From NCBI GenBank assembly GCA_904830895.1, contig LR882958.1:5400397-5464396 (forward strand): a DNA stretch of 64,000 nt. Reading direction: 5' to 3'. Origin of the DNA: Planktothrix rubescens CCAP 1459/22. GTDB taxonomy: Bacteria; Cyanobacteriota; Cyanobacteriia; Cyanobacteriales; Microcoleaceae. The notes under the pieces were generated by a model. The model was not told the origin of the DNA. It did no database searches and saw only the letters and a program-made list of their open reading frames with translations. The position numbers and the translations under genes are program-made. Positions 33,771 to 43,435 of the stretch are shown here, in pieces; the stretch's first letter is position 1, and every line of letters begins with the position of its first letter.

Positions 33771-35223
33771 TTGCCCCCCAAGTTAAGGTAATAATCATCA
33801 GATAATAAACAATAGCCACAAAAATCAAAGGTTCAAAGTAAATATACTTTTCTGCTCCGACAATTTGCGCCCGCCGTAACATATCTTCTACCCCAATAAC
33901 GGATACTAAGGTTGAATCTTTTAACAGGTTAATACTTTCATTCACTAAGGCGGGAAGGATGTTTCTTAGGGCTTGGGGTAAAATAATATCTACCATCATT
34001 AGTTGATATTGAATGCCCAAGGCTTCACAGGCTTCTTTTTGCCCCTTGTCAACGGCTTGAATTCCCGCCCGAATGGTTTCGGAAATATAGGCTCCAGAAT
34101 TTAAGGAAAAGGTTAATATACCCGCTTGAAAGGCGGTAATATCATATCCGGTGAGTTGGGGTGTGGCAAAATAAATTAAGGTTAATTGTACCAGTAAGGG
34201 TGTGCCTCGAAAAATGGATGTATAGGCTTGGGAAAAAATATTCAGGGGTTTGATTGTTGAAATCTTAAATAGGGCGAGAATTGTTCCCCAAATAAATCCG
34301 AAGAAAGCCGAAACCAAACTAAATTGTAAGGTAATAAAAATCCCAGCTAAGATATAGGGAATATTGGGAGCAATTTTATTAAAATCGAGTTTTAATCCGC
34401 TTTCATGGGGAACTTCTGGGGTTTCTAGGGTAGCTTGACGATCAAACCATTTCTTGGCAAGTTCCTCAATTTTACCACTGGCTTGCATCTGTTGAATCAC
34501 CTGATTAAAGGGTTCAACTAAGGGTGATCCTTTGGGAAAAGCGATCGCCGATCCTGATGCTTCGGTATTGGGAACTTCGTGATAGACTAACCCTGGATTT
34601 GCTGCAATATATCCCCTAACAATAGTATTTTCTAAAACCCCCGCATCCAGTCGTTTTGATTTTAACTCCTGAATAATATCACTGGTTTTATTTAAAGGAA
34701 TAGCCGTTACCCCCGACCAATTTTTAACGGCTTCCTGCTGAATTGATCCCAGTTGGACACCAACTTTTTTGCCTTTTAATTGTTCGGGTTTAGTATAGGC
34801 TTTAGGATCAAGACTAACAATGGTATTTTTAGCTTCAAAATAAATATCAGAAAAAGCTACATTTTTTTTTCGCTCAGGAGTAGGGGTCATTCCCGCCATG
34901 ACAAAATCTGCTCGTTTAGCGGTTAAAGCTGGAATTAAGCCATTAAAATCTATGCCATTAATTTTTAGATCGTAGCCTAATTGCTGGGTAATATATTCGG
35001 CAATATCTACATCAAAACCTACAATTTTATCACCACTGGTTGCCGTATCTTTAAACTGATAGGGCGGATAATCTGGGGAAGTTGCCATGATTAGGGTTTT
35101 GGTTGTCCCCGATGGTTTTTCCTGGGCAGAAATGGGAAGATTATGGCTAGTAATAATTCCCCAAATTACGAAGGTAATTAGAAATAAAAATAGTAAATAT
35201 TTAAAGGGGTTTTTCAAAATCAT
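33736..35223 (-). CDS. Fused substrate-binding protein/permease of a polar amino-acid ABC transporter
   Basis: 495 residues from ATG at 35223, which precedes the signal ([16 protein letters not shown]); a further in-frame ATG at 35271 adds 16 codons. Residues 30-265 are an SBP_bac_3 domain ([35 protein letters not shown]). Residues 275-490 form a HisM-type permease with the loop [21 protein letters not shown]. Two functions in one chain resemble GlnP of Gram-positive bacteria, where one binding domain is fused. The ATPase gene overlaps downstream. Confidence 0.93.
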   Translation of the reverse strand: MILKNPFKYLLFLFLITFVIWGIITSHNLPISAQEKPSGTTKTLIMATSPDYPPYQFKDTATSGDKIVGFDVDIAEYITQQLGYDLKINGIDFNGLIPALTAKRADFVMAGMTPTPERKKNVAFSDIYFEAKNTIVSLDPKAYTKPEQLKGKKVGVQLGSIQQEAVKNWSGVTAIPLNKTSDIIQELKSKRLDAGVLENTIVRGYIAANPGLVYHEVPNTEASGSAIAFPKGSPLVEPFNQVIQQMQASGKIEELAKKWFDRQATLETPEVPHESGLKLDFNKIAPNIPYILAGIFITLQFSLVSAFFGFIWGTILALFKISTIKPLNIFSQAYTSIFRGTPLLVQLTLIYFATPQLTGYDITAFQAGILTFSLNSGAYISETIRAGIQAVDKGQKEACEALGIQYQLMMVDIILPQALRNILPALVNESINLLKDSTLVSVIGVEDMLRRAQIVGAEKYIYFEPLIFVAIVYYLMIITLTWGANGIERKLKSNG

Positions 35224-35485
35224 TGTGGGTTGATGTTTTCGCTTTGATATGGATGCGCTGAAGCGCAACAACGAGTTATACGTTTTTATACTGATTACTG
35301 TTTAAACTACATTATTCAAAGAAATTCTGTCAAATTTGATAGTTTTCACAAGGGAATACAAATTATTGTTTAAATGTCAAGTCCACTAAACCGAGAATTA
35401 AGATTTTGGTTGACTCGCGCTGCAATCTCGACTTACCATAATCTATTGGATATCTGAACGAATAATCACGGGAGAAAAAACCTGA

Positions 35486-36022
35486 ATGCAGCATCGAGGT
35501 GTAACAGTATGGTTTACGGGTTTGAGTGGTGCGGGAAAAACCACCATTAGCCAAGCGGTTGCTCAAATATTCCAAGAGAAGGGATGTAAACTAGAGATTT
35601 TAGACGGGGATATTGTTCGGGAAAATCTCACCAAAGGTTTAGGATTTAGTAAACCGGATCGGGATGAAAATATCCGTCGGATTGGATTTGTTGCCCATCT
35701 CTTAACCCGAAATGGGGTAATTGTCCTGGTTTCTGCTATCTCTCCCTATCGAGAAATTCGCGAAGAAGTGCGGGAGAAAATTGGGGATTTTGTGGAAGTT
35801 TATGTGAATGCGCCCTTAACAGTTTGTGAAGATCGAGATGTCAAAGGATTGTATAAAAGAGCCAGAGCGGGCGAAATTACAGGCTTTACAGGCATCGACG
35901 ACCCCTACGAAGCCCCAACAAATCCAGATGTTGAATGTAATACGGATCACGAAGATTTATCCGAAAGTGTTGCTAAAGTCTTAAAAAAATTAGCGGATTT
36001 AGGTTATATCTCCAACGATTAG
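35486..36022 (+). CDS. cysC: Adenylylsulfate kinase (APS kinase)
   Basis: 178 residues. It phosphorylates APS at the 3' position to PAPS in sulfate assimilation and sulfonation. The P-loop GLSGAGKTT, the [10 protein letters not shown] motif, [48 protein letters not shown] and [11 protein letters not shown] match CysC throughout. It lies upstream of a DsbA-like gene and an acyltransferase gene on the same strand, with gaps of 55 and 43 bp; a common transcript is possible but there is no obvious shared pathway. Confidence 0.96.
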   Translation: MQHRGVTVWFTGLSGAGKTTISQAVAQIFQEKGCKLEILDGDIVRENLTKGLGFSKPDRDENIRRIGFVAHLLTRNGVIVLVSAISPYREIREEVREKIGDFVEVYVNAPLTVCEDRDVKGLYKRARAGEITGFTGIDDPYEAPTNPDVECNTDHEDLSESVAKVLKKLADLGYISND

Positions 36023-36077
36023 GAAAGGAGTTGACGGTTAACTGTTAGGATAAAAAAAACGATGGGAACAAAGGATT

Positions 36078-36881
36078 ATGAACATCTCTAGGACAAGACA
36101 ACAACTTTATCGTCAATCAAGGTTATGGATCACAATAGTTTTGATCGTTGGTGTGACTTTGATGAGTTGTTCAAAATCCGCCCAGTCCGATCAAACCGTT
36201 AAAGTTAGTCCTCAACTGGAACAGCAAATCCTGCAAGTAATTCGACAGCATCCAGAAGTGATTTTAGAGTCCGTCCAAGCCTATCAACAGCAACAGGACG
36301 GCCAACTAAAACAGGCGCGACAAACTTTCCTAGAACAGATCAAAACTAATCCTAAAGCGGTGATCGGGAATTCTCCCTTTACGGGTTCAGATGCTAAAAA
36401 TATTGTCCTGGTGGAGTTTTCCGACTTTCAGTGTCCCTTCTGCGCCCGTGCCCACGAAACCATTCAGAAGTTTATGAAGGCTCACCAAGATCAGGTGACT
36501 CTGGTTTATAAGCATTTTCCCCTAACTCAGATTCACTCAGAGGCTCTACCCGCGGCCCAAGCATCCTGGGCGGCTCAACAGCAGGGCAAATTCTGGGAAT
36601 ACCAAAACGCTTTATTTACACAACAGAATCAATTGGGAGAGGCTTTATATCCGGCGATCGCAAAACAGTTAAATCTGGACGTGGAGAAATTCAATCGCGA
36701 TCGCCAAGGCCCAGAAGCCCAAGCTGCGATTCAGAAGGATATCCAATTAGGGGAAAGTTTGGGGATTTCGGGAACACCATTTTTTGTGATGAATGGCGAA
36801 ACCTTCTCCGGTGCGGTGGAACTCTCTAAAATCGAAGAAGTTTTAGCTACGGTTAAGGCATCCCAAGGCCAGAAAAAGTAA
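36078..36881 (+). CDS. DsbA-family thioredoxin-fold lipoprotein
   Basis: 267 residues. An N-terminal hydrophobic helix ends at a lipobox (VTLMSCSKS, about residue 31), so it is a periplasmic lipoprotein. After a charged helical spacer of about 60 residues comes a DsbA/Thioredoxin_4 domain: NIVLVEFSDFQCPFCARAHE carries the CPFC redox pair, and VYKHFPLTQIHSEALPAAQA, SLGISGTPFFVMNGE (cis-Pro) and a final EVLATVK. It would form or isomerise disulfides in envelope proteins. Codons are slightly GC-richer than the neighbours. Confidence 0.9.
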   Translation: MNISRTRQQLYRQSRLWITIVLIVGVTLMSCSKSAQSDQTVKVSPQLEQQILQVIRQHPEVILESVQAYQQQQDGQLKQARQTFLEQIKTNPKAVIGNSPFTGSDAKNIVLVEFSDFQCPFCARAHETIQKFMKAHQDQVTLVYKHFPLTQIHSEALPAAQASWAAQQQGKFWEYQNALFTQQNQLGEALYPAIAKQLNLDVEKFNRDRQGPEAQAAIQKDIQLGESLGISGTPFFVMNGETFSGAVELSKIEEVLATVKASQGQKK

Positions 36882-36924
36882 CCCCTAACCTCGACTTTTC
36901 AACCTAAACTATTTAACCAAGCGC

Positions 36925-37584
36925 GTGAATCAAGAACTTGCACCCTTTGTCAGAAGCCGGGAACCCCTTTCTAGTTTGATTTTGTATCACTTGTTCAAGT
37001 GGTCGGTGATCAGCCCGATGTTGCATCTGTACTTTCGAGGTCGGATTTATGGTGCGGATCGGGTTCCCCTGGCGGGGCCATTAGTCGTTGTGAGTAACCA
37101 TGCGAGCGATTTTGATCCTGTCCTACTGTCAAATTGTATGGGACGCCCGGTTTCCTATATGTCAAAAGAGGAATTATTTGAAGTTCCCATCTTAAAACAG
37201 GCGATTTCCCTGTATGGAGCCTATCCAGTTAAGCGGGGTTCCCCCGATCGCAGTGCGATTCGGGCGGCTTTACAACAATTAGAAAATGGTTGGGCTGCGG
37301 GGGTATTTCTCCAGGGAACCCGCACCATTGATGGTCGAATTACGGAGCCCAAATTGGGGGCGGCCTTAATTGCAGCTAAGGCGAAAGTTCCCTTATTACC
37401 TGTGTGTTTGTGGGGAACCCATGCAATTACTAATCGGGGTTCCCATTTTCCCCGACCGGTTCCCATTACGGTACGAGTGGGTCATTTGATTCCCCCTCCC
37501 GATTCTACTGACCGGGACGAATTATTGGAATTAACCCAACATTGTACCGATGAAATTAATGCCTTGCATGATCTCGGACGTTGA
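36925..37584 (+). CDS. 1-acyl-sn-glycerol-3-phosphate acyltransferase (PlsC family)
   Basis: 219 residues. The family catalyses esterification of lysophosphatidic acid in membrane lipid synthesis. Motif I is VSNHASDFDPVLL (HxxxxD), motif III is FLQGTRTIDG (a variant of EGTRS with Gln in place of Glu), and AKVPLLPVCLWGTH lies in the fourth motif. The start is a GTG at 36925 (MNQELAPFVRS). One short hydrophobic segment near the N-terminus (LILYHLFKWSVISPMLHLYF) would dock it on the membrane. Confidence 0.9.
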   Translation: MNQELAPFVRSREPLSSLILYHLFKWSVISPMLHLYFRGRIYGADRVPLAGPLVVVSNHASDFDPVLLSNCMGRPVSYMSKEELFEVPILKQAISLYGAYPVKRGSPDRSAIRAALQQLENGWAAGVFLQGTRTIDGRITEPKLGAALIAAKAKVPLLPVCLWGTHAITNRGSHFPRPVPITVRVGHLIPPPDSTDRDELLELTQHCTDEINALHDLGR

Positions 37585-37621
37585 GTTTTAATCAGTATTG
37601 AATTTTACACCTAAATTTTTT

Positions 37622-37915
37622 ATGGAAACTGAATTTTTAAGATCCCAACTTACAGAAAACCTGGATGAAGCGGAATGGGACTGGTTAACGCCCCACCTGG
37701 AACGGGAGATTGTAATTATTGTGGAATCTCAATTGGATTTATTAACTGTAGGGGAAGCGATCGCCCAGGATAACGCCCTTTCCGTCCAACATTGGATTAG
37801 TGAAGCTTTAATTCATAAACCCTCCCCGGAGCAAGTTTTACAATGGAATGATCAACCCAAAAAACGATTTAAAGCCCTAATTGTGCAACCTTTTGTTTTA
37901 ATTCAAGAGTTTTAA
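37622..37915 (+). CDS. DUF2288 family protein
   Basis: 97 residues from ATG at 37622 (METEFLRSQL); an upstream TTG at 37598 is less likely. EAEWDWLTPHLERE, IVIIVESQLDLLTVGEAIAQD and WISEALIHKPSPEQVLQWN are the family pattern. Function unknown; it is widespread among cyanobacteria and some proteobacteria. It ends with an 18-bp overlap with the convergent gene at 37898. Confidence 0.88.
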   Translation: METEFLRSQLTENLDEAEWDWLTPHLEREIVIIVESQLDLLTVGEAIAQDNALSVQHWISEALIHKPSPEQVLQWNDQPKKRFKALIVQPFVLIQEF

Positions 37916-38611
37916 TTTTGGGGTCAGCTTTTGCAAAATCGCTAGACTTTTTAAACCACTTCTAATCAGTTTTAATCCCTTAACTGGATGTTGTAATAAC
38001 ACTTTAATTAAGGGAAATATTTTTAATCTTCCATCATTATCAATCGCCGGGGTTAAATCTGGTAAATCTTGAGAGAAGTCATCACTGACAACCCTGACCA
38101 TGGCGGCTTTAATTCCGGCTTTTGTTAAAAATTCTAATAGAATTAATCCCTCCATATCCACTACTTCCACGGGATAAAGTTGGCTTAATTTTTGTTTTTC
38201 CGTGGCGGTGGTAATCACTCGGTCAGTAGTTAAACCCCTGACTAAATGGGAAGAAATTAATTTTTGGTGTAAGAATAAAGCCAAGTCATAATCCCAAGAA
38301 ATTGCCATAATATTCTCAGGATCTTGACTAGAAATTTTTGAAGTTACAGATAAACAATTCTGATAAACAACAACATCTCCAACCTTAAGATTAGGGGATA
38401 AACTTCCACATAATCCCAGAACTAAAACCTGTAAAGACTGATTCTTAATAGCTTCCGAATTAAGCCATTTTTTTAAATAAACGCTTAAATATTCAGAACC
38501 CATTGGAATTGGTAAAACCTGAATATTTAATGATTCTACGAGTTGCAATCCCTTTAAAACTGCTCGATATTCTTGACCTTGAGGAACAAGAATAAAATTA
38601 AATGGTGCCAT
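37898..38611 (-). CDS. Nucleosidase/phosphorylase family protein (MTA/SAH nucleosidase-like)
   Basis: 237 residues of the PNP_UDP_1 fold. LVLGLCGSLSPNLKVGDVVVYQ is the family's glycine-rich segment, VVDMEGLILLEFLTKAG carries the nucleoside-binding Met-Glu, and VRVVSDDFSQDLPDL holds the catalytic Asp of the S-D motif. It would release bases or hopanoid-type side chains; the cyanobacterial subfamily is usually annotated only as 'phosphorylase' and its substrate is uncertain. It overlaps by 18 bp the 3' end of DUF2288. Confidence 0.82.
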   Translation of the reverse strand: MAPFNFILVPQGQEYRAVLKGLQLVESLNIQVLPIPMGSEYLSVYLKKWLNSEAIKNQSLQVLVLGLCGSLSPNLKVGDVVVYQNCLSVTSKISSQDPENIMAISWDYDLALFLHQKLISSHLVRGLTTDRVITTATEKQKLSQLYPVEVVDMEGLILLEFLTKAGIKAAMVRVVSDDFSQDLPDLTPAIDNDGRLKIFPLIKVLLQHPVKGLKLIRSGLKSLAILQKLTPKLKLLN

Positions 38612-38720
38612 CCCTTACCCTAACCATCTGACTAGCCACCGAACAGAAAACCCCCCTTAGCCTTGGGTATTAATTCTGTTAAATCTAGCCAAGAATTTGC
38701 CTATTATTCTATCACTCCTT

Positions 38721-38897
38721 TTAGGTTAGGGCTAATTCTTTAATTTTTCTTTCCAAGGACGAAGTATAGTTAAGCTTAAAGGATTGGGTAGCATTAAAGT
38801 CGGGCATTTCTTGCCAACAATGGCGACATCTCCAAACCAGATGACCTTTACGGATGTGTTGGAGCATTGGCGATGCACAGCAGGGACAGTTAGGCAT
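38721..38897 (-). CDS. Small zinc-ribbon protein
   Basis: 58 residues from ATG at 38897. Two cysteine pairs are visible: MPNCPCCASPM near the start and VWRCRHCWQEMP about 20 residues on, a four-Cys zinc ribbon. The C-terminal half is basic and helical (SLERKIKELALT). Such tiny zinc-ribbon proteins are conserved in cyanobacteria; their partner is unknown. It lies downstream of, and on the same strand as, nothing within 180 bp. The remaining 38612-38720 holds no gene. Confidence 0.7.
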   Translation of the reverse strand: MPNCPCCASPMLQHIRKGHLVWRCRHCWQEMPDFNATQSFKLNYTSSLERKIKELALT

Positions 38898-39080
38898 ATA
38901 AATTTATTAAACCTCGTATGAATTAGCAACATTAGATGGGTTTCCGAGATAGGGAGCAGACTCTATCGGTAACACTTAGATCATGATTTCAGAATAAAAA
39001 ACAAATTTGAAGAAGTTTTGAAGATCGGAAAAATCCTGAAAATTTGTAACAAATCTATACATTTAAAATAGGAAATGGAC

Positions 39081-42000
39081 TTAAGTATAGTGATCAAAAT
39101 TAGAGCCAAAAACACAAACTCGGTTTCTTCCTTCTTCTTTGGCTTGGTATAAAGCCGTGTCCGCCGCCCGCATAATTGACTCTCCGGTTAAACCTTGGTT
39201 GGGGAACATTGCAATACCTAAAGAGAGGGTAATTTGACCTAAATCTTGATCACGGTGTTTGGGCTTTAATTGTTGCACTTCAACTCGGATTTGTTCTGCT
39301 CTTTCTTTCACAAATTCCAGAGAAATTTCTGGTAAAATTAGGGTAAATTCTTCACCCCCATAACGACAGGCAATATCTGACCCCCGGACATTTTTTTGTA
39401 AGATATTTCCCAGTTGTTGCAAGACAATATCTCCGCCATTATGACCAAAGGTATCGTTATAATTTTTAAAATGATCAATATCAATCATAATAATTCCTAA
39501 GCCAAACTTTTGACGTTGAGCGCGGTTAATTTCTCGTTCTAAGGATTCTTCTAAATAGCGACGATTATATAACCCAGTCAAACCATCTCGGATACTTTGA
39601 TATTCTAAGGCTTCTCGTAATTTCAAGTTAGCCAAGGCTAAAGCAATATGTTCCGCCACGGCCGTTGCTAACCGTTGTTGGTCTGCCGAAATTTGTCCCG
39701 ATTCTTCGGAGGCTAAACACAATAATCCTAACGCATCTCCCTGGGCAATCATGGGTACACAAAGATGTTCAACCATCACCGGATAAGTAGCCGGAAGTTT
39801 ATTTTTTTCAGGGGGTTTAGGAATGATTTCACTGGAATTATTAGAATTTAATTGATATTGACGATGATTTTTTTGATGGATATGTTTACACAATAAATTA
39901 CTGGTTGTAGCTGGAACAAAATGGGATCTCCCCCGGCGCAATGCCCAACAATCTTGAGGGGAAAAAACCGCCTCACTGATTCCCTGTAAATCTCCCCAAA
40001 TCGCCACCATTTCTACTAGATTTTTAGAATTTCTAGCCACAAATAAACCCCCCGATATTTTTGGGAAAAAAGGCTTGAGTAAATCATTCATCACTTGATA
40101 GGCTTCTTCGGTAGAATTACAGGCTTGTAAAAATTCACTCATTTGACCTAAAAGCATGGTTTCACGGTTGCGTTGTTCCAAATCATTCACCCAGCGTGTG
40201 AGGTTTTGATTGGCTTGTTGGGCGGCTTCTTCGCTTTGCTTTCTTTCTGTAATATCACAACAGGTCAGGGCAATTCCATCGGACAAAGGAACCACTTGTA
40301 TTTGTAGCCATTTTCCTTTAATATTGGGGTTGGAAACTTCTAATTCTTCCTCAAAGCCTTTTCGAGTTCTAAAGGCACGCAAATAACGATCAAAATATCC
40401 TAAGTTGCTCTCTTGATAAAACACATCATTTAGTTTTTTTCCTAACAAATTATCTTTGTTTTGTGAAAGTAGTTCTTCGGCTTTAGAATTCATATCTACT
40501 AAAACAAAATTTGTTAATTTTCCCTCGGTATCTCGATAGCTTTGTAAGAGAAAAAACGCATCTAAACTGCCATCAATAGCCGCCCGAAATCGGGCTTCTG
40601 ATTCCTGTAGAGCTAGGGTGGTTTTTTGACGTTCAATCGCTTCTTCTTTGAGGTCATTAATGGCTTTAGCTAATTCATTGGTTCGTTGTTCTACCCGTTG
40701 TTCGAGTTCTTCATTAACTTCATGAAGTTCATTTTCTAAGAGTTTCCGTTCGGCAATTTCTCGGACTAATTCATCATTGGAAGTTGCCAGTTGCATTGTC
40801 CGTTCTTGAACTTTGATTTCTAGGTCTTCTTGGGCTTTTTGAATCGAAATTTCAACCCGTTTGCGATCGCTAATATCTCGCATAAAAACCGTTAAAATTT
40901 TTCCAGCTTCTAAGGATAACCGAGAGATAGAAACTTCCGCCGGAAATTCCGTACCATCTTTACGATAACCCGTCACTTCCTGATATTCTCCAATGTCTTG
41001 AATTAGACGATTTTCGGGTAATAATTCGGGATGATATTGACAATCTTTTTGAAATGAAAATTCAGAAATCAATAAGCTAAACGGCCGTTTTAAAATTTCA
41101 TTAGCCGTATAACCAAATATTTTCTCCGCTCCTTGATTAAATAGGGTAATTTGTTGTTGCTCATTAATCGAAATAATCGCATCCTGAGCCATATCTAAAA
41201 TCCCAGCCAAGCGTAAACCAGAATCTATAATTGCTTGTTCCGCTTGTTTGGCTTTGGTAATATCTCGATTAATTTTTAGAATCGCAATTGGATTTCCTTC
41301 GCTATCTTTCTTGAGTGACCAACTACTATGAATAATCACAGTATTTCCCTGTTGATTGGTTTGAATTAATTCTCCTTCCCAGTTGCCTTTTTCTAGCACT
41401 TCCTGTTTAATTTTTTCTAAGGCTTGAGGAGATGGAATTTTGAGCAATTCAACTAAATTGTTTCCTAATGCTTCTGATTTAGAATAGCCATAAAGTTTTT
41501 CCGCGCCCTGATTCCAATAGTTGATATGATCATTCAAATCAATCGCAATAATGCCATCATTTGCTAAGTCTAAAAGTTGAGCTTGATCCTGTAAAATCTG
41601 TTGAGTTCGGGCTTGTTCTACTAATTCCTGTTTTAACCGACTATTTAAAGATTCTAACTCGGCTGTTCGTTCAGAAACTTTGATTTCTAGTTCTTCATTA
41701 ATTTTTTTTAAAGATTCCTCTGACCATTTTCGCTCCGTAATATTGGTCAGAATCACCACACAGCCTTTAAAAACACTATGGGGTTTTGATAGAGGACTAG
41801 CACTTAATAAAAAATTAATTTTTTCTCCATCTTTTCTAATAAACAGAACTTCCCTTCCTTTATAGGGATGACCATTAATCACGGAGGCAATGGAAAAAAT
41901 AGAATTAGAACTTTTCTCCTTTTTTCGCAAGGAATGACCGCCATTTTGTTGCGGTAAAAGTTCAAGTTTAATCAGGTCATCGAAATCAGAAAGCAGTAAA

Positions 42001-42647
42001 TTTGCCCCTAAAATTCTCTGAGCTTCTTGACTAGCACGAATAATTTTTCCCTGATGATCACAAACAATAATAGACTCGGCTGCTTGTTCTAAAAGTAATC
42101 GAGTTAACCGCTCTTGAGCAACAATATCTTCATCTCGTTTTTGTTCTGATAAATCGGTAATAATTAAACATCCGACCTCCACACCTTTTTGATTCAGGAT
42201 ATTAATAGAAAGATAAACCGGAACTTCCGTACCATCCCGGGCAATTAAGGTTAATTCCGCCTTTCCCGAACCTAAATTTGCCTTCTGAGATAGGGCTTGA
42301 AATAAGGTTAAATCCGAGGGAGAAATAAATTCTTTAAAATCCGTCCCAATTAAATTTTTTAACGGGGTTTTAACTAAAGACGCTAATCGTTTATTACAAT
42401 AGAGTAATAATGTACTATCGGTGGTAATGGTAGCGGCACCCTCTTTCATTTCTTCCACCAGCATTCGATAGGAAGAATCAGCCCCTTGCAGGGTATAAAC
42501 CTGTTCTCCCTCTAACCCAGCAATTACTAAAGCATCAACTTCTCCATTACCAATCGCTCGTAATGTTTCCTTGGCAATTTCTAATTGGTAACGAAGATCT
42601 TGAACTTCCTGTTCTAATTGTTCTTCTGATTGCTCTAAGTCAACCAT
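39081..42647 (-). CDS. Multi-PAS/GAF diguanylate cyclase
   Basis: 1188 residues, no transmembrane helix. Coiled coil at 1-35; five PAS domains at about 55-170, 180-310, 360-480, 485-610 and 705-830, joined by coiled coils near 310-360 and 610-700; a GAF domain near 850-1010; a GGDEF domain from about 1025 to 1180. The active site reads CRYGGEEFTLIL, and the segment VRGSD just before it is the RxxD inhibitory I-site, so product inhibition by c-di-GMP is expected. It begins 32 bp after the KaiB-like gene, which is on the same strand, so they are probably one transcript. Confidence 0.94.
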   Translation of the reverse strand: MVDLEQSEEQLEQEVQDLRYQLEIAKETLRAIGNGEVDALVIAGLEGEQVYTLQGADSSYRMLVEEMKEGAATITTDSTLLLYCNKRLASLVKTPLKNLIGTDFKEFISPSDLTLFQALSQKANLGSGKAELTLIARDGTEVPVYLSINILNQKGVEVGCLIITDLSEQKRDEDIVAQERLTRLLLEQAAESIIVCDHQGKIIRASQEAQRILGANLLLSDFDDLIKLELLPQQNGGHSLRKKEKSSNSIFSIASVINGHPYKGREVLFIRKDGEKINFLLSASPLSKPHSVFKGCVVILTNITERKWSEESLKKINEELEIKVSERTAELESLNSRLKQELVEQARTQQILQDQAQLLDLANDGIIAIDLNDHINYWNQGAEKLYGYSKSEALGNNLVELLKIPSPQALEKIKQEVLEKGNWEGELIQTNQQGNTVIIHSSWSLKKDSEGNPIAILKINRDITKAKQAEQAIIDSGLRLAGILDMAQDAIISINEQQQITLFNQGAEKIFGYTANEILKRPFSLLISEFSFQKDCQYHPELLPENRLIQDIGEYQEVTGYRKDGTEFPAEVSISRLSLEAGKILTVFMRDISDRKRVEISIQKAQEDLEIKVQERTMQLATSNDELVREIAERKLLENELHEVNEELEQRVEQRTNELAKAINDLKEEAIERQKTTLALQESEARFRAAIDGSLDAFFLLQSYRDTEGKLTNFVLVDMNSKAEELLSQNKDNLLGKKLNDVFYQESNLGYFDRYLRAFRTRKGFEEELEVSNPNIKGKWLQIQVVPLSDGIALTCCDITERKQSEEAAQQANQNLTRWVNDLEQRNRETMLLGQMSEFLQACNSTEEAYQVMNDLLKPFFPKISGGLFVARNSKNLVEMVAIWGDLQGISEAVFSPQDCWALRRGRSHFVPATTSNLLCKHIHQKNHRQYQLNSNNSSEIIPKPPEKNKLPATYPVMVEHLCVPMIAQGDALGLLCLASEESGQISADQQRLATAVAEHIALALANLKLREALEYQSIRDGLTGLYNRRYLEESLEREINRAQRQKFGLGIIMIDIDHFKNYNDTFGHNGGDIVLQQLGNILQKNVRGSDIACRYGGEEFTLILPEISLEFVKERAEQIRVEVQQLKPKHRDQDLGQITLSLGIAMFPNQGLTGESIMRAADTALYQAKEEGRNRVCVFGSNFDHYT

Positions 42648-42679
42648 AGTTAACCGTTCATCTAAAAAATAACATTTTC

Positions 42680-43003
42680 TTAAAAGGATAAATTCAAAGC
42701 CATCAGAATTTTATCGGTTTGAGATAAATCTCCAATGATTCTTTGTAAAGGTAAGGGAAGAATCCGAATTAAAGTCGGGACAGCAACAATTTTTTGTCCT
42801 TCCGTGAGTTCAGGTTGTTGATATACGTCAATCACTTCTAAATCGTAATTGCCTTTTAAGTAGGTTTCACAAATATATTTGATTGTTTTCAGCGCCAGAA
42901 TTGATTTAAGATTGGTTCCAGCGATATACAGACGAAAACAATAATATCCCTGCTTTGCCGGGGGCTGCAAGTCCTGTTTGGGGGCAGATAAATAGGATTT
43001 CAT
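42680..43003 (-). CDS. KaiB-family protein
   Basis: 107 residues. From YYCFRLYIAGTNLKSILALK through YDLEVIDVYQQPELTEGQKI and VAVPTLIRILPLPLQRIIGDL the sequence follows KaiB: the LYxAG start, the VIDV strand and the PTL..LP.P..R.IGD segment. A 17-residue N-terminal extension (KSYLSAPKQDLQPPAKQG) is not found in clock KaiB. Such KaiB-like proteins (KaiB2/3-type) occur outside the kaiABC operon; whether this one can switch fold is unknown. No kaiA or kaiC is seen nearby. It lies 32 bp upstream of a GGDEF gene. Confidence 0.87.
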   Translation of the reverse strand: MKSYLSAPKQDLQPPAKQGYYCFRLYIAGTNLKSILALKTIKYICETYLKGNYDLEVIDVYQQPELTEGQKIVAVPTLIRILPLPLQRIIGDLSQTDKILMALNLSF

Positions 43004-43435
43004 TAAATAACTTCTCCTCTTATTTTAAATCAAGGATTTTCCCAACCACCTCCTTTCCACAATTCTAACCCAATCAAAATTTTTTCAGTGCATCCGTTGA
43101 TACAAATTGTTCAGAAATTGCCAAGGGTTCAAATTCTCGAAAATCATAGCTTAATTTTGCTTGAGTTGGTTTAAAAACTGGGCATAAAGCCCTGGGTTTT
43201 TATTTGGGATTCCTGCAACTTAGCAAACAAATTTGAAGAATTTTTGAAGTTAGCTTTATTAAGATTAGAGGGAACAGGGAACAGGTAATGGGTAATGGGT
43301 AATGGGTAATGGGGAATTGCCGTTCCTCTCGAATTCTTTTATAATCTTGGGTTGGGGTTGGGAGTTTGGGGTTTTGAACCGTCCTATCGTTACGTTTCCT
43401 CCCCGGTTCTGATTCCACTGTTCTATGAGGTGTTT
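43004..43435. other. Gene-free stretch between kaiB-like gene and clpP, with heptamer array
   Basis: 432 bp separating divergent genes. No ORF is supported. It contains a 7-bp repeat array at 43285-43314 and presumably the clpP and kaiB promoters, which I cannot place with confidence. Confidence 0.5.
43285..43314. repeat. Heptamer tandem repeat GTAATGG
   Basis: Four contiguous GTAATGG units, the same word as in the mixed array at 20303. A short two-unit version also follows the AI-2E gene near 13153. Confidence 0.85.

Noticed and set aside
38732..38932. Minus-strand frame of 66 codons from 38932
   Set aside because: It overlaps the zinc-ribbon gene in a different frame and lacks recognisable content; the 58-codon frame has paired cysteines and fits better.
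42680..43003. Core circadian kaiABC locus
   Set aside because: No kaiA or kaiC lies nearby and this KaiB has a non-canonical N-terminal extension.
43352..43435. N-terminal extension of ClpP to 43352
   Set aside because: The upstream codons lack similarity to ClpP and the ATG at 43436 has a good ribosome-binding site.
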